Source: JABDIP01 sp965227455
GTDB taxonomy: Bacteria > Pseudomonadota > Alphaproteobacteria > DSM-16000 > Inquilinaceae
Length of the DNA stretch: 64,000 nucleotides
Assembly (NCBI GenBank): GCA_965227455.1
Contig: OZ245752.1
Span: 3,162,001 to 3,226,000 of the forward strand
Direction of reading: 5' to 3'
Made by a program: the position numbers and the translations under genes
Part shown: positions 41,986 through 50,468 of the stretch, in pieces
Numbering within the stretch: position 1 is the first letter of the stretch
How the letters are laid out: every line of letters begins with the position of its first letter
The notes under the pieces: generated by a model
The model's input: the letters and a program-made list of their open reading frames with translations, nothing else
Database searches by the model: none
What the model was told of the DNA's origin: nothing

Positions 41986-42759
41986 TCAATTCGGCCGGCC
42001 GAAGGTGATCATCCGCACCACATCGTCATGTCCGGTAGAGGCGGCATGGACGACGTCGATCAGTCGACCGTTCTTCATCACCGCGATGCGGTCGGCGAGC
42101 TGGAAGACGTGCTCCAGATTGTGGCTGATGATGATCACGCTGACGCCCCGCGCCCGCATATTGGAAACGAGCTCGAGGACGCGGCGCCCTTCCTCGACTC
42201 CGAGCGCCGCCATCGGTTCGTCCATGATCACAAGCCGCACGTCCTGGAGCAGCAACCGGCTGATCGCCACCGCCTGGCGCTGCCCGCCCGAGAGCCGGAT
42301 CACCGGCTCGTTGAGGCGGGGCAGATCGACACCGAAGCGTTCGAGCAGTTCGATGGTGCGCTCGCGCATGCGGCCTTGATCGAGCTGCGGAACGACGCCA
42401 AGGACCTTTGTCCGCAGTTCCCGGCCGAGAAATACGTTTTCCGTAACGTTGAGGGCGTCCACCAGGCCCAGTCCCTGATACAGGCAGCCGATTCCGGCCG
42501 CTTCGGCATCGCGGGGCGTGCGCAGTTGAACCGGTTCGCCGTCGATTTCGATCCGCCCGCTGTCGGGCGGCTGCGCCCCGGCGAGCGCCTTTACCAAGGT
42601 CGATTTGCCGGCGCCATTGTCGCCGACCAGGGCCAGAATCTCACCGGTATGGACGTCGAGAGTGACATCGTCGACGGCGCGAAGCCCGCCATAGCTCTTG
42701 CTCAGGCCAACCACGCTCAGCACTTTGGCCGGCGTGACCTGCGCATCGCCCTCGCTCAT
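41986..42759 (-). CDS. Sugar ABC transporter ATP-binding protein, single-domain (FrcA type)
   Basis: A 257-residue protein with one ABC domain: Walker A GDNGAGKST, signature LSGGQRQAVAI, Walker B LVIMDEPMAALGV. Most CUT2 importers use a two-domain ATPase of about 500 residues; the single-domain form resembles FrcA of the rhizobial fructose system, so a fructose/mannose/ribose-like substrate is possible. The ATG at 42759 is chosen; a nine-G run just upstream (42761-42769) acts as the ribosome site and is a possible slippage tract. Confidence 0.9.
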   Translation of the reverse strand: MSEGDAQVTPAKVLSVVGLSKSYGGLRAVDDVTLDVHTGEILALVGDNGAGKSTLVKALAGAQPPDSGRIEIDGEPVQLRTPRDAEAAGIGCLYQGLGLVDALNVTENVFLGRELRTKVLGVVPQLDQGRMRERTIELLERFGVDLPRLNEPVIRLSGGQRQAVAISRLLLQDVRLVIMDEPMAALGVEEGRRVLELVSNMRARGVSVIIISHNLEHVFQLADRIAVMKNGRLIDVVHAASTGHDDVVRMITFGRPN

Positions 42760-42889
42760 ACCCCCCCCCAATGGCCGACGATACAGCGCGTCGCCGGCTC
42801 AACATTCTTGCTTTCGATCCCAGCGCTATCCGTCAGACTCTAGCAAAGGCAATCAACGGGTCAATCGCGCCGAGGGAAGAGCCTGAGTT

Positions 42890-43660
42890 CTAGAGTGCGG
42901 TGTAGCCGCCATCGATCATGATCGTGTCGCCGTTGATGAGATCGGAGGCGGGCGACGCCAGGTAGAGCACCAGATCGGCAACTTCCACTGGCCGTCCGAA
43001 ACGTCCGGCGGGGATCTTCGCCTTCATCGGGTCGCCCTTCGCAGGCTCGCCCCAGACCCTTTCGCCCATCGGTGTCAGGATCACCGTCGGGCAGATCGCA
43101 TTGCACTGGATGTTGTGCTTCGCCCACTCACAGGTGATGGATTTCGTCAGCGCGTTCAGGCCGTTCTTGGATGCGGCATAGGCGCTGTGGTCGTCGAGCG
43201 CCACGATGCCGGTCTGCGACGAGATATTGACGATCTTGCCGAGTCTGCGCTCGATCATCTTCGGCCCCAATGCCTGGGCGAGGAGAAATGGCGCTCTGAG
43301 ATTGACGGCCATGATCCGATCCCAGTCCTCGACGTTCGTCTCCAGGACGGAATCCGGTTTCGCTATCCCGGCGTTGTTGACGAGGATGTCGATCGCACCG
43401 AAATGCTCCAAAGCCTGTCGCGCCGCGTCGCGCGGGCCGTCCACCGTCGCCAGATCGGCGGCGATTGCAAGACACTCGCGGCCGAGGTGTTCGACCGTTT
43501 GCTGCACTTCGGCGAGGCCGTCGACGTCTCGGGCCACCGCCACGATGTCAGCGCCGGCTTCGGCCAGCACGGAGCAGATCTCCACCCCGATGCCTTTGGA
43601 CGCCCCGGTGACCAGCGCCCTGCGGCCAGCCAGCGAAAGTCGATCAAGATAGCGCGTCAT
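42890..43660 (-). CDS. Short-chain dehydrogenase/reductase
   Basis: A 256-residue NAD(P)-dependent oxidoreductase. The dinucleotide motif is TGASKGIG (about 18-25), NNAG is in DILVNNAGIAKP, and the catalytic Tyr/Lys in YAASKNGL. The C-terminal NGDTIMIDGGYTAL is classical. It probably oxidises the sugar or polyol imported by the ABC system encoded right after it. GGGAGGGAGC lies just before the ATG. Divergent from the Gfo/Idh/MocA gene across a 334-base gap. Confidence 0.93.
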   Translation of the reverse strand: MTRYLDRLSLAGRRALVTGASKGIGVEICSVLAEAGADIVAVARDVDGLAEVQQTVEHLGRECLAIAADLATVDGPRDAARQALEHFGAIDILVNNAGIAKPDSVLETNVEDWDRIMAVNLRAPFLLAQALGPKMIERRLGKIVNISSQTGIVALDDHSAYAASKNGLNALTKSITCEWAKHNIQCNAICPTVILTPMGERVWGEPAKGDPMKAKIPAGRFGRPVEVADLVLYLASPASDLINGDTIMIDGGYTAL

Positions 43661-43789
43661 TGCTCCCTCCCCAGTTCGGCCCGATATACGCGCCTGCCGC
43701 GCGCAGGTTCTCGTTGACGATCACCAATAACACGTCCGATCCGCGACCGGGGCGCAGCAGCCCCCAATGGAGACCGAAAGCATCTCGCC

Positions 43790-43950
43790 ACCTGCGGCAA
43801 GGAAGGCGAGCGCGTCCCGCTCGGCGTCGGCCAACACACACGCGTGGTCGGACACCAAAACGGGGAGTACATCCGGCGGCCGTGGATCCTCCCCGACTCC
43901 GGTCAAACGGGTCTGACGGTTTCCATCGTGGCGAGGTCGCCAACGTGAGC
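43790..43950 (+). pseudogene. Remnant of a tldD 3' end in the SDR/MocA divergent gap
   Basis: Bases 43790-43834 match the tldD end at 39741-39785 in 40 of 45 positions. In frame they read TCGKEGERVPLGVGQ, against TCGKEGQGVPVGVGQ in TldD. The frame stays open through unrelated residues, then gives GLTV as in TldD's C-terminal DGLTVGG, and stops at 43948-43950. No start codon or upstream TldD sequence is present, so it is a fragment, not a gene. The rest of the 334-base gap (43661-43994) shows nothing else beyond likely promoters for the two outward-facing genes. Confidence 0.6.
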
Positions 43951-43994
43951 TAGGCTGGCCCAGGCGGTACGGGAGCGATGGGAGACCGGGAGTC

Positions 43995-45068
43995 ATGAGC
44001 GCAACGATACGTGTCGGGATGATCGGCACCAGTTGGTGGTCGGACTGGATGCACCTGCCCAGCCTGCAGAGCCATCCGCGCGTTGAACTCGCCGCGATCT
44101 GCGGCCGCACAGCCGAACCGGCCCGCCGCATGGCCGAGAAGTATCGGATCCCCGCCGTCTTCACCGACTATCGCCAGATGCTCGCGGACTGCCCGCTCGA
44201 TGCCGTCGCGCTGGCGACACCGGACGATACCCATTTCGATATCGCGATGGCGGTTCTCGAAAAGCGCCTGCATCTCCTGTGCGAGAAACCGCTGGCGAAC
44301 ACGCTGGAACACGCCGAGAAGATGGCGGGCGCGGCGGATGCGGCCGGCGTTCGCCACATGACGCTCTTCTCCTGGCGCTGGGCCCCCGTCTTCGTGCGCC
44401 TCAAGCAGGAGATCGACGCCGGTTCCATCGGCCGACCGCTGGAAGCGCGGTTTGCGTTCTTCGGCAATGATGCCTACAGCCCCGATTACCGCTGGCGGCG
44501 CGACGGCAGCCGCTGCAACGGCGCGCTGGCCGATTTCGGCGCACACATGATCGATTTCGTCCGGTGGTATCTCGGGGAGATCGAGACCGTCAGCGCAACC
44601 ATCGCCACACATATCGACCGGAAGGGCCTCGAACCGCATCCGGTCAACGATTGTGCGACCATCGATGTCGTGACCAAGTCCGGCGCCCACGCCGTCCTTC
44701 CGCTGAATATGGCCGCGCGACTCGGCGATCAGACCTATCGCATCAATGCCGAAATTCACGGCGACGAGGGAAGCCTGGAGGCACATCTGGTGCTGTTCGG
44801 CAGCGAAGGCGGCTCGCAACTGCGCCGATATGGCACGGATTCAATGCCGCCGGAGACGATCCATCAGGAGCGCTTCCAGGCGGAGTTCGACGAACGACCG
44901 GATTTCTTCTCGGTCTACACCGAGAGTTCCGCGGGACCGCGCGCCTTCATCGACGCGATCGCCGAGAACCGTCCCGCATCGCCGGACCTCAACGATGGCG
45001 TCGCCGCGCAACGGGTCATCGCCGCGGCATTCGCAGCCCAAGAACAGGGCCGGAGGATCACGCTCTGA
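43995..45068 (+). CDS. Gfo/Idh/MocA family oxidoreductase
   Basis: A 357-residue NAD(P)-dependent sugar or inositol dehydrogenase family protein. The N-terminal Rossmann start is IRVGMIGTSWWSDWMHLPSL; the catalytic lysine is in HLLCEKPLANTLEHAE; DFGAHMIDFVRWYLG holds the conserved His/Asp of the substrate domain. Cytoplasmic. Divergent from the SDR and ABC genes, and likely part of the same catabolic route, but the substrate is unknown. Confidence 0.92.
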   Translation: MSATIRVGMIGTSWWSDWMHLPSLQSHPRVELAAICGRTAEPARRMAEKYRIPAVFTDYRQMLADCPLDAVALATPDDTHFDIAMAVLEKRLHLLCEKPLANTLEHAEKMAGAADAAGVRHMTLFSWRWAPVFVRLKQEIDAGSIGRPLEARFAFFGNDAYSPDYRWRRDGSRCNGALADFGAHMIDFVRWYLGEIETVSATIATHIDRKGLEPHPVNDCATIDVVTKSGAHAVLPLNMAARLGDQTYRINAEIHGDEGSLEAHLVLFGSEGGSQLRRYGTDSMPPETIHQERFQAEFDERPDFFSVYTESSAGPRAFIDAIAENRPASPDLNDGVAAQRVIAAAFAAQEQGRRITL

Positions 45069-45160
45069 ACCGATTGAGCGGGAGCGGGAGGCGCTGAACA
45101 CCCCATCGTGCCCCTCATGACCTGCACCATCGATCTGGAGGGTGTGCACGCACTGGCGCG

Positions 45161-45547
45161 TCAGCTCTCTGCCACCACTCCATCCGCCATCGCTGCAGGC
45201 AGGCTTTCCGACCATTGGCGCAGTTCGTCCAGACAGGCGAGCGCGGTCCGACCGAAGGGCGTGATCCGGTATTGCACGGCTACCGGTGACGTATCCAGCA
45301 CCTGTCGCTCGACCAGCCCCTGATCTTCGAGCTGGCGCAGGCGTTCGGTGATCATCTTCTTGCTCGCGCCGCCGATCATGCGCGACAGATCGTTGAAACG
45401 CACCGGCCCGTCCTTCAGATGCCAGAGGATCGAGCCGGTCCATTTGCCGCCGAGAATGCGCATGCCCCGCTCTATGGCACAGGGTTGCGTACAGGGATCG
45501 AGGACCGATTTGCGTCCCCTCGCGTCGCGTCTGACTCGCGCTTTCAT
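45161..45547 (-). CDS. HxlR-family transcriptional regulator
   Basis: A 128-residue winged-helix regulator. The HxlR core CAIERGMRILGGKWTGSILWHL (two parts) is clear, with KKMITERLRQLEDQGLVERQ as the recognition region. Cysteines at 19 and 23 (DPCTQPC) sit where redox- or electrophile-sensing HxlR proteins carry their sensor cysteine. Divergent from the GST gene, 100 bases apart, so it most likely controls that gene and itself. Confidence 0.9.
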   Translation of the reverse strand: MKARVRRDARGRKSVLDPCTQPCAIERGMRILGGKWTGSILWHLKDGPVRFNDLSRMIGGASKKMITERLRQLEDQGLVERQVLDTSPVAVQYRITPFGRTALACLDELRQWSESLPAAMADGVVAES

Positions 45548-45647
45548 CTCATGATCCTAGGTTACGAAAAGTATACTAGTTGCTTTCCGTTTGTGCGGCG
45601 ACCATCTTTGGCCTGCGAAATACCGCCCGTGACCAGGGAGATCGACC
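45548..45647. promoter_or_regulatory. Shared control region of HxlR regulator and GST
   Basis: This 100-base divergent gap holds an AT-rich core GGTTACGAAAAGTATACTAG (45560-45579) with the palindrome GTATAC and a TATACT that could serve as a -10 for the GST gene (45572-45577). HxlR dimers bind short palindromes in such gaps; the exact operator is not proven. AGGGAG precedes the GST start. Confidence 0.4.
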
Positions 45648-46367
45648 ATGTCGCGGCCCGACATCCATCTCTATACCGCCTCCACCATGAATGGCTGGAA
45701 GCCGACGATCTTCCTGGAGGAGGCGGAGATCGATTACGAGCTGAACTTCATCGACTTTGCGAGAAAGGAGCAGAAGGCGGATTGGTACCTGAAGCTCAAT
45801 CCGAACGGGCGCATTCCCACCATCGTCGACCGCGGCAACGACGAATTCGTCGTCTTCGAGTCGGGGGCGATCCTATGGTACCTGGCGGAGAAATACGGCG
45901 TCTTCCTCTCCGAGGACCCGAAGCTGCGGTCGGAGACGCTGCAATGGCTGATGTTCCAGATGGCGGGCATCGGCCCAATGTTGGGCCAGGCCATGTATTT
46001 CCAGCGCATCGCCGCGCCCAACGGGCATGAAGAGCCGTTTTCCATCAAGCGCTATGTGGACGAATCCCGGCGCCTCATGGAAGTGCTGAACACCCGGCTC
46101 GAGGGGCGCGCCTTCCTGGTCGGAGACGCCTTCTCGATCGCCGACATCGCAACCTATCCCTGGGCGCGGGCCTATCCCTGGGCCAAGGTCTCAATCGACA
46201 GCCTCGACCACCTCAAGGCCTGGTTCGACCGCATCGATGCCCGCCCCGCGGTGCAGCGCGCCCTGGAGAAGCCCAAACCGGTGCCGGCGTTCTGGGGCCA
46301 GGCGGATGAAGCCGCCTTCCTAGCTGAGAACGCCGCCCGCTTCTCCAGTGATGTCAGGGCGGAGTGA
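45648..46367 (+). CDS. Glutathione S-transferase family protein (YfcG/Nu-class-like)
   Basis: A 239-residue two-domain GST. The N-terminal thioredoxin-like domain reads LYTASTMNGWKPTIFLEEAE, the type in YfcG/YghU with Thr/Asn instead of a catalytic Cys/Ser, followed by NPNGRIPTIVD and FESGAILWYLAEKYG for glutathione binding. The helical domain has FLVGDAFSIADIATYPW. YfcG-type enzymes act as disulfide reductases. With gshA in the window, glutathione is made. Under likely control of the divergent HxlR regulator; followed by a terminator. Confidence 0.92.
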   Translation: MSRPDIHLYTASTMNGWKPTIFLEEAEIDYELNFIDFARKEQKADWYLKLNPNGRIPTIVDRGNDEFVVFESGAILWYLAEKYGVFLSEDPKLRSETLQWLMFQMAGIGPMLGQAMYFQRIAAPNGHEEPFSIKRYVDESRRLMEVLNTRLEGRAFLVGDAFSIADIATYPWARAYPWAKVSIDSLDHLKAWFDRIDARPAVQRALEKPKPVPAFWGQADEAAFLAENAARFSSDVRAE

Positions 46368-46476
46368 GCGGGGACCCTGAGGGAGGCAATCGCTCCGACT
46401 CTCGGCCATTTGGGGCGAATTTCAGCCGCATCCCATCTTTTACGCCCGGTTAACTCTGGGTTGCTAAGCCAGATCG

Positions 46477-46506
46477 CCGCAATACCGCGCTGATTGCGGG
46501 TTTTTC
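46477..46506 (+). terminator. Rho-independent terminator after the GST gene
   Basis: CCGCAAT (46477-46483) pairs with ATTGCGG (46493-46499) around a nine-base loop and is followed by GTTTTT. It lies 110 bases after the GST stop and 44 before the next start, so it ends the GST transcript. Confidence 0.65.
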
Positions 46507-46549
46507 CGTCCGGCGCGACCCATTCCTAGGCGATCTGGGCGTTTCCATC

Positions 46550-47482
46550 ATGCAAGCTGCTCTCTTCACCATCGTGCCGCTCCTTGCCGTTGCCGTAACC
46601 GGCTTCAGCACGGTCCGCTTCAACTACGTCGCGCAATCGGTCACCGAAGGCCTGTCGCGCTTCGTGATCGCGGTGGCGATCCCGATCTTCGTGTTCCGCT
46701 ACAGCTTCGAGAACGGCCGGACACTGGAACAGCATCTCAGCTTCGCCTGGCCGATGCTGACGATCTATTTCGGCGGCGCGCTCGGGGCGATGGTCTGCGG
46801 TCTGCTGGTGGCGCGCAACATGGGCGGGGCCTCGCCCAATTTGGTGGCGGCCGGCGCGTCCCATTCCAACGTCATGCATCTCGGCCTGCCGGCCGTCGTG
46901 CTGCTGCTGGCGGAGGGCTATCGCGTCCCGCTGGTCATCATCCTGGGGCTGCACGGGCTGCTGATGGCGGTGATCGCCAACACCGTGAACGACATCCGCA
47001 ACAACAACGCCGGCCAGGTGCCGCAATCCATCGGACGGGTGCTGTCCAAGCAGATCCGCAATCCGATCCTGATCGCCCTGATCCTGGGCCTGGTGCTGAA
47101 GGAGGTCGGATTCGCTATGCCCGCCGAGGTCGGCCAGGTTGTCTACCTGATCAGCGACGCGACGGCCCCCTGCGCCCTGTTCGCGCTTGGCGGCCTGCTG
47201 GCCCGTTACAATTTCGGCGGCAACATGCAGACCGCGGTCGTCACCTCGGCGCTGAAGCTGGCGGCCCATCCGCTGATCGTCTGGGCCCTGGGCACCTATG
47301 TGCTGACGGTGCGGTCTACCTGGATGTGGCTGGCGATCCTGCTGGCCGCGATGCCGACGGCGCTCGGCCTGGGCAACAGCCAGAACAGCGACGAGGGCAA
47401 TGCCGGCGGCGCGATCGTGCTGCTGTCGACCATCCTGTCGATCGCCAGCATTGCCGCGGTGATGTACTACCGCACCCGCTGA
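46550..47482 (+). CDS. AEC-family transporter
   Basis: A 310-residue membrane protein with about ten helices, of the auxin-efflux-carrier/malonate-permease family. Features are the long FVIAVAIPIFVFRYSF early helices, KQIRNPILIALILGLVLKEVG in the middle, and ATAPCALFALGGLLARY at the start of the second half. Substrate unknown, often organic acids. It stands alone; a 17-base tandem repeat follows its stop. Confidence 0.87.
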   Translation: MQAALFTIVPLLAVAVTGFSTVRFNYVAQSVTEGLSRFVIAVAIPIFVFRYSFENGRTLEQHLSFAWPMLTIYFGGALGAMVCGLLVARNMGGASPNLVAAGASHSNVMHLGLPAVVLLLAEGYRVPLVIILGLHGLLMAVIANTVNDIRNNNAGQVPQSIGRVLSKQIRNPILIALILGLVLKEVGFAMPAEVGQVVYLISDATAPCALFALGGLLARYNFGGNMQTAVVTSALKLAAHPLIVWALGTYVLTVRSTWMWLAILLAAMPTALGLGNSQNSDEGNAGGAIVLLSTILSIASIAAVMYYRTR

Positions 47483-47516
47483 GCGCGAGACCCTAGACGA
47501 GCCCCATCACACAGTA

Positions 47517-47550
47517 GAGTTGAGCACCATAAAGAGTTGAGCACCATAAA
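47517..47550 (+). repeat. 17-base tandem direct repeat, two copies
   Basis: GAGTTGAGCACCATAAA occurs twice back to back (47517-47533 and 47534-47550), with no mismatch. It lies in the 113-base gap between the AEC and TMEM43-like genes, about 46 bases before the latter's start. It could be a double operator or a simple duplication. Confidence 0.85.
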
Positions 47551-47595
47551 GCGTCCCTGGCCATTCCCCCTAACTGCCGCTTGAAGGGAATTCTA

Positions 47596-48789
47596 ATGAG
47601 CGACCGCTTTACCGAGGTTCAACACGTCGGGATCTTCAGCCGCCTGGGCAGTGCCCTTGGCGGGATGCTCCTGGGACTGGTGATGTTCATCGTCGCGTTT
47701 CCACTGCTGATCTGGAACGAAGGCCGGGCGGTCAAGGACTTCCGCAGCATCGCCGAGGGCGAAGGGGCCGTCGTTTCAATCTCCGCAGACCGGCTGGATC
47801 CAGCCCATGACGGGCAGCTGGTGCATTTCTCCGCGACGGCCCGCGCCGGATCGGCCCTGTCCGATCCGGAACTGCCGGTCAGCTTCGACGATGCTCTGCG
47901 CCTGCAACGCCGCGTCGAGATGTTCCAATGGACGGAACACGAGGAGGTTCGGACCACGACCAAGGTCGGCGGGACCGAGACCCGGGAGACCACCTATACC
48001 TATGCCCGCGACTGGCAGGAGGGGCGCGTCGACTCGGCCCGGTTCCGTCACCCCGAAGGGCATGAGAACCCACCGGCGCGCTTTGACGCGCTGACGCGGA
48101 CGGCCCGCGACGTCACGGCCGGCGCTTTCCGGTTGCCTGAGCGCCTGGTCGGCGAACTGGACGGGTTTCAGGAGATCGATGGCCCGATCGAAGCCGCAGA
48201 GCTTCCGCCGGGCGTGGAAGTTCGGGGCGCGGGCTTCTACTACTCCCACGCCGCCGCCACCGGGGTCCAGGGATCGAGCGCAATCGGCGACCAGCGCATC
48301 AGCATCTCCACCGTGCCCTCCCAGACGGTCAGCGTCGTGGGCCGCCAGGCCGGCGGCACCATCGAGCCGTATCGCACCTCGAATGGCCGCACCCTGCATC
48401 TGATCCAGGCCGGGCACCTGTCGGCTGCCGACATGTTCTCGGTTGCCAGGGACGAGGCCAGCCTGATGACGTGGTCGATGCGCGGTACCGGCCTGGTGAT
48501 GATGGCGCTGGGATTGGGCCTGTTGATGCGGCCGCTCTCCGTACTCGCAAGCGTGATACCGCCGCTCGAAGGCCTGGTCGGTTCGGCGACCGGCATGGTT
48601 GCCGTCGCGGTGGCACTGCCGCTCGCCCTGACCACGATCGCCGTCGCCTGGTTCGCCTACCGCCCGATCCTGGCGGCTGCCCTGATCGCGGCCGGCGTGG
48701 TGGTGGGCGTCGGTATCCTGTTCCTGGCAAAACGCCGCAAGGCCGGGGCCGAACCGCCTGCCGACTTGGTCGGGGCCGGCGCCGAGTAA
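47596..48789 (+). CDS. TMEM43-family membrane protein
   Basis: A 397-residue protein with one N-terminal helix (about 18-40) ending in LLIWNEGRAVKDF, a large domain with VSISADRLDP and FQWTEHEEVRTTTKVGGTET, and three to four C-terminal helices (about 295-375). The WNEGRAVK motif and overall plan are those of the TMEM43/LUMA family (PF07787), known from human inner nuclear membrane and found in scattered bacteria. Function in bacteria is unknown. AAGGGA lies seven bases before the ATG at 47596. Confidence 0.82.
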   Translation: MSDRFTEVQHVGIFSRLGSALGGMLLGLVMFIVAFPLLIWNEGRAVKDFRSIAEGEGAVVSISADRLDPAHDGQLVHFSATARAGSALSDPELPVSFDDALRLQRRVEMFQWTEHEEVRTTTKVGGTETRETTYTYARDWQEGRVDSARFRHPEGHENPPARFDALTRTARDVTAGAFRLPERLVGELDGFQEIDGPIEAAELPPGVEVRGAGFYYSHAAATGVQGSSAIGDQRISISTVPSQTVSVVGRQAGGTIEPYRTSNGRTLHLIQAGHLSAADMFSVARDEASLMTWSMRGTGLVMMALGLGLLMRPLSVLASVIPPLEGLVGSATGMVAVAVALPLALTTIAVAWFAYRPILAAALIAAGVVVGVGILFLAKRRKAGAEPPADLVGAGAE

Positions 48790-48801
48790 CCGGTCTACGC
48801 C

Positions 48802-49044
48802 CTAGCTTTCGTGCCGACCGCCCTTGCGGTCGGAATAATGGGCCAGCGCGGCGCCGGAGACGATCGTCAGCGGCACGGCGATGGCAAGCGCGATGAGTAG
48901 CGCGCCGGGCAGCGCATCTATCACGCCGCCCGGCCGCATCACCGGCGATACGGTCAAGGTGGCGAATACGCCCAGGCAGTAGGCGGCGAAGAAGATCCGG
49001 GCGGCCCATTCGCGGACCCAGCGCCAGTTGGCGTTCGGCCACAT
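48802..49044 (-). CDS. Small two-helix membrane protein
   Basis: An 80-residue protein with two membrane helices (about 16-34 and 42-66) and a basic/His tail ending SDRKGGRHES. No family is recognised. It lies 10 bases after gshA on the same strand, so it is likely in the rsmE-gshA transcript. Confidence 0.6.
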   Translation of the reverse strand: MWPNANWRWVREWAARIFFAAYCLGVFATLTVSPVMRPGGVIDALPGALLIALAIAVPLTIVSGAALAHYSDRKGGRHES

Positions 49045-49054
49045 GGATCGCGGC

Positions 49055-50428
49055 CTAATACGCGTTTTCGCGGAAGATCGGGTCGATCACGCCCTGCCAA
49101 TCGCCGTGGAACCGGCGCAGCAGCTCGTCCGCCGGGGTCTCGCCCGACTCGGCGATGGTCCACAGGGCGTTGAGGAAATGCGCCTCGGATTCCCCGAAGG
49201 TGTCGGTGAGGGCGCGCCGCTCCAGGCCTTCGCGGGCGATCTCCAGCACCTGCAGCGCCACCTCCTGCATGCTGCGCTTGCCGACCCTGGTCTTGAGCCC
49301 GGTGCGCGGCACTTCCGCACGCAGTTCGGCGCGCTGTTCCTCGGACCAGTCCTTCACCAGGTCCCAGGCGGCATCCAGCGCGCCGCCGTCATACAACAGC
49401 CCGACCCAGAGGGCCGGCAGGGCGCAGAGCCGCCGCCAGGGACCGCCATCCGCGCCCCGCATCTCCAGATAGCGCTTCAGACGGACCTCGGGGAACACCG
49501 TCGTCAGATGGTCCTCCCAGTCGCCCATGCGCGGGATCTCGCCCGGCAAGGCCGGCAGCCTTCCATCGAGGAAATCCCGGAACGACTGGCCGGAGGCGTC
49601 GAGGTAGTGCCCGTCGCGGTAGACGAAGTACATGGGCACGTCGAGCACGTAATCCACATAGCGCTCGAAGCCGAACCCATCCTCGAAGACCAGCGGCAGG
49701 TCGCCGGAACGGTCCGGATCGGTCTCGGTCCAGATATGGCTGCGATAGCTCTGGAAGCCGTTCGGTTTTCCCTCGGTGAAGGGCGAGTTGGCGAACAGGG
49801 CGGTGGCGACCGGCTGCAGGGCGAGGCCGACCTTGAACTTGCGCACCATGTCCCGCTCGTCGGCGAAATCCAGGTTGACCTGCACGGTGCAGGTGCGGGT
49901 CATCATGTCGAGCCCCAGCGTACCGCGCTTGGGCATGTATTCGCGCATGATCTTGTAGCGGCCCTTGGGCATCCAATGGATGTCGGCGCGGGCCCATTTC
50001 GGCTGGAAGCCGAGCCCGATCATGCCGATGCCGAGCTCCTGGTTCACCTCACGGACCTGGCGCAGATGCTCATGCACCTCGTCGCAGGTCTCGTGGATCG
50101 TCTGCAGCGGCGCGCCGGACAGCTCGACCTGCCCGCCCGGCTCCAGGGTGACCGAACATCCGCTGGCATCGCTCAGCGCGATCAGGTTGCCCTTCTCCTC
50201 GACCCGCTGCCAGCCGAAGCGAACCAGCCCCTCCAGCAGGGCGCCGATGCCGTCCGGCCCGTCATAGGGCAGCGGCTGCAGGTCGCTCAGGCGGTAGGCG
50301 AATTTCTCGTGCTCGGTGCCGATCCGCCATTGCTCGGCGGGCTTGCAGCCCTGTTCCAGATGTTCGATCAGCTGGCGGCGGTCGGTGACCGGCACCTCGT
50401 TCGGCTTCGGCGACACGGAATTCAACAT
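49055..50428 (-). CDS. gshA: Glutamate-cysteine ligase (plant/alphaproteobacterial type)
   Basis: A 457-residue enzyme, first step of glutathione synthesis. It is the GCS2 type shared by plants and alphaproteobacteria. Hallmarks are IGTEHEKFAYR, LEPGGQVELSGAPL, MTRTCTVQVNLDF and NSPFTEGKPNGFQSYRS. Cytoplasmic. It lies 40 bases after rsmE; rsmE-gshA is a common alphaproteobacterial pair. gshB is not in the window. Confidence 0.95.
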   Translation of the reverse strand: MLNSVSPKPNEVPVTDRRQLIEHLEQGCKPAEQWRIGTEHEKFAYRLSDLQPLPYDGPDGIGALLEGLVRFGWQRVEEKGNLIALSDASGCSVTLEPGGQVELSGAPLQTIHETCDEVHEHLRQVREVNQELGIGMIGLGFQPKWARADIHWMPKGRYKIMREYMPKRGTLGLDMMTRTCTVQVNLDFADERDMVRKFKVGLALQPVATALFANSPFTEGKPNGFQSYRSHIWTETDPDRSGDLPLVFEDGFGFERYVDYVLDVPMYFVYRDGHYLDASGQSFRDFLDGRLPALPGEIPRMGDWEDHLTTVFPEVRLKRYLEMRGADGGPWRRLCALPALWVGLLYDGGALDAAWDLVKDWSEEQRAELRAEVPRTGLKTRVGKRSMQEVALQVLEIAREGLERRALTDTFGESEAHFLNALWTIAESGETPADELLRRFHGDWQGVIDPIFRENAY

Positions 50429-50468
50429 GGGCCCAATCGATCCTGTTCGCGGGATGCGATCTCCGGCC

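Noticed and set aside
43644..44164. Two minus-strand frames in the SDR/MocA gap
   Set aside because: Both lack ribosome sites and family motifs; one overlaps the certain start of the Gfo/Idh/MocA gene. The gap is better explained by the plus-strand tldD remnant.
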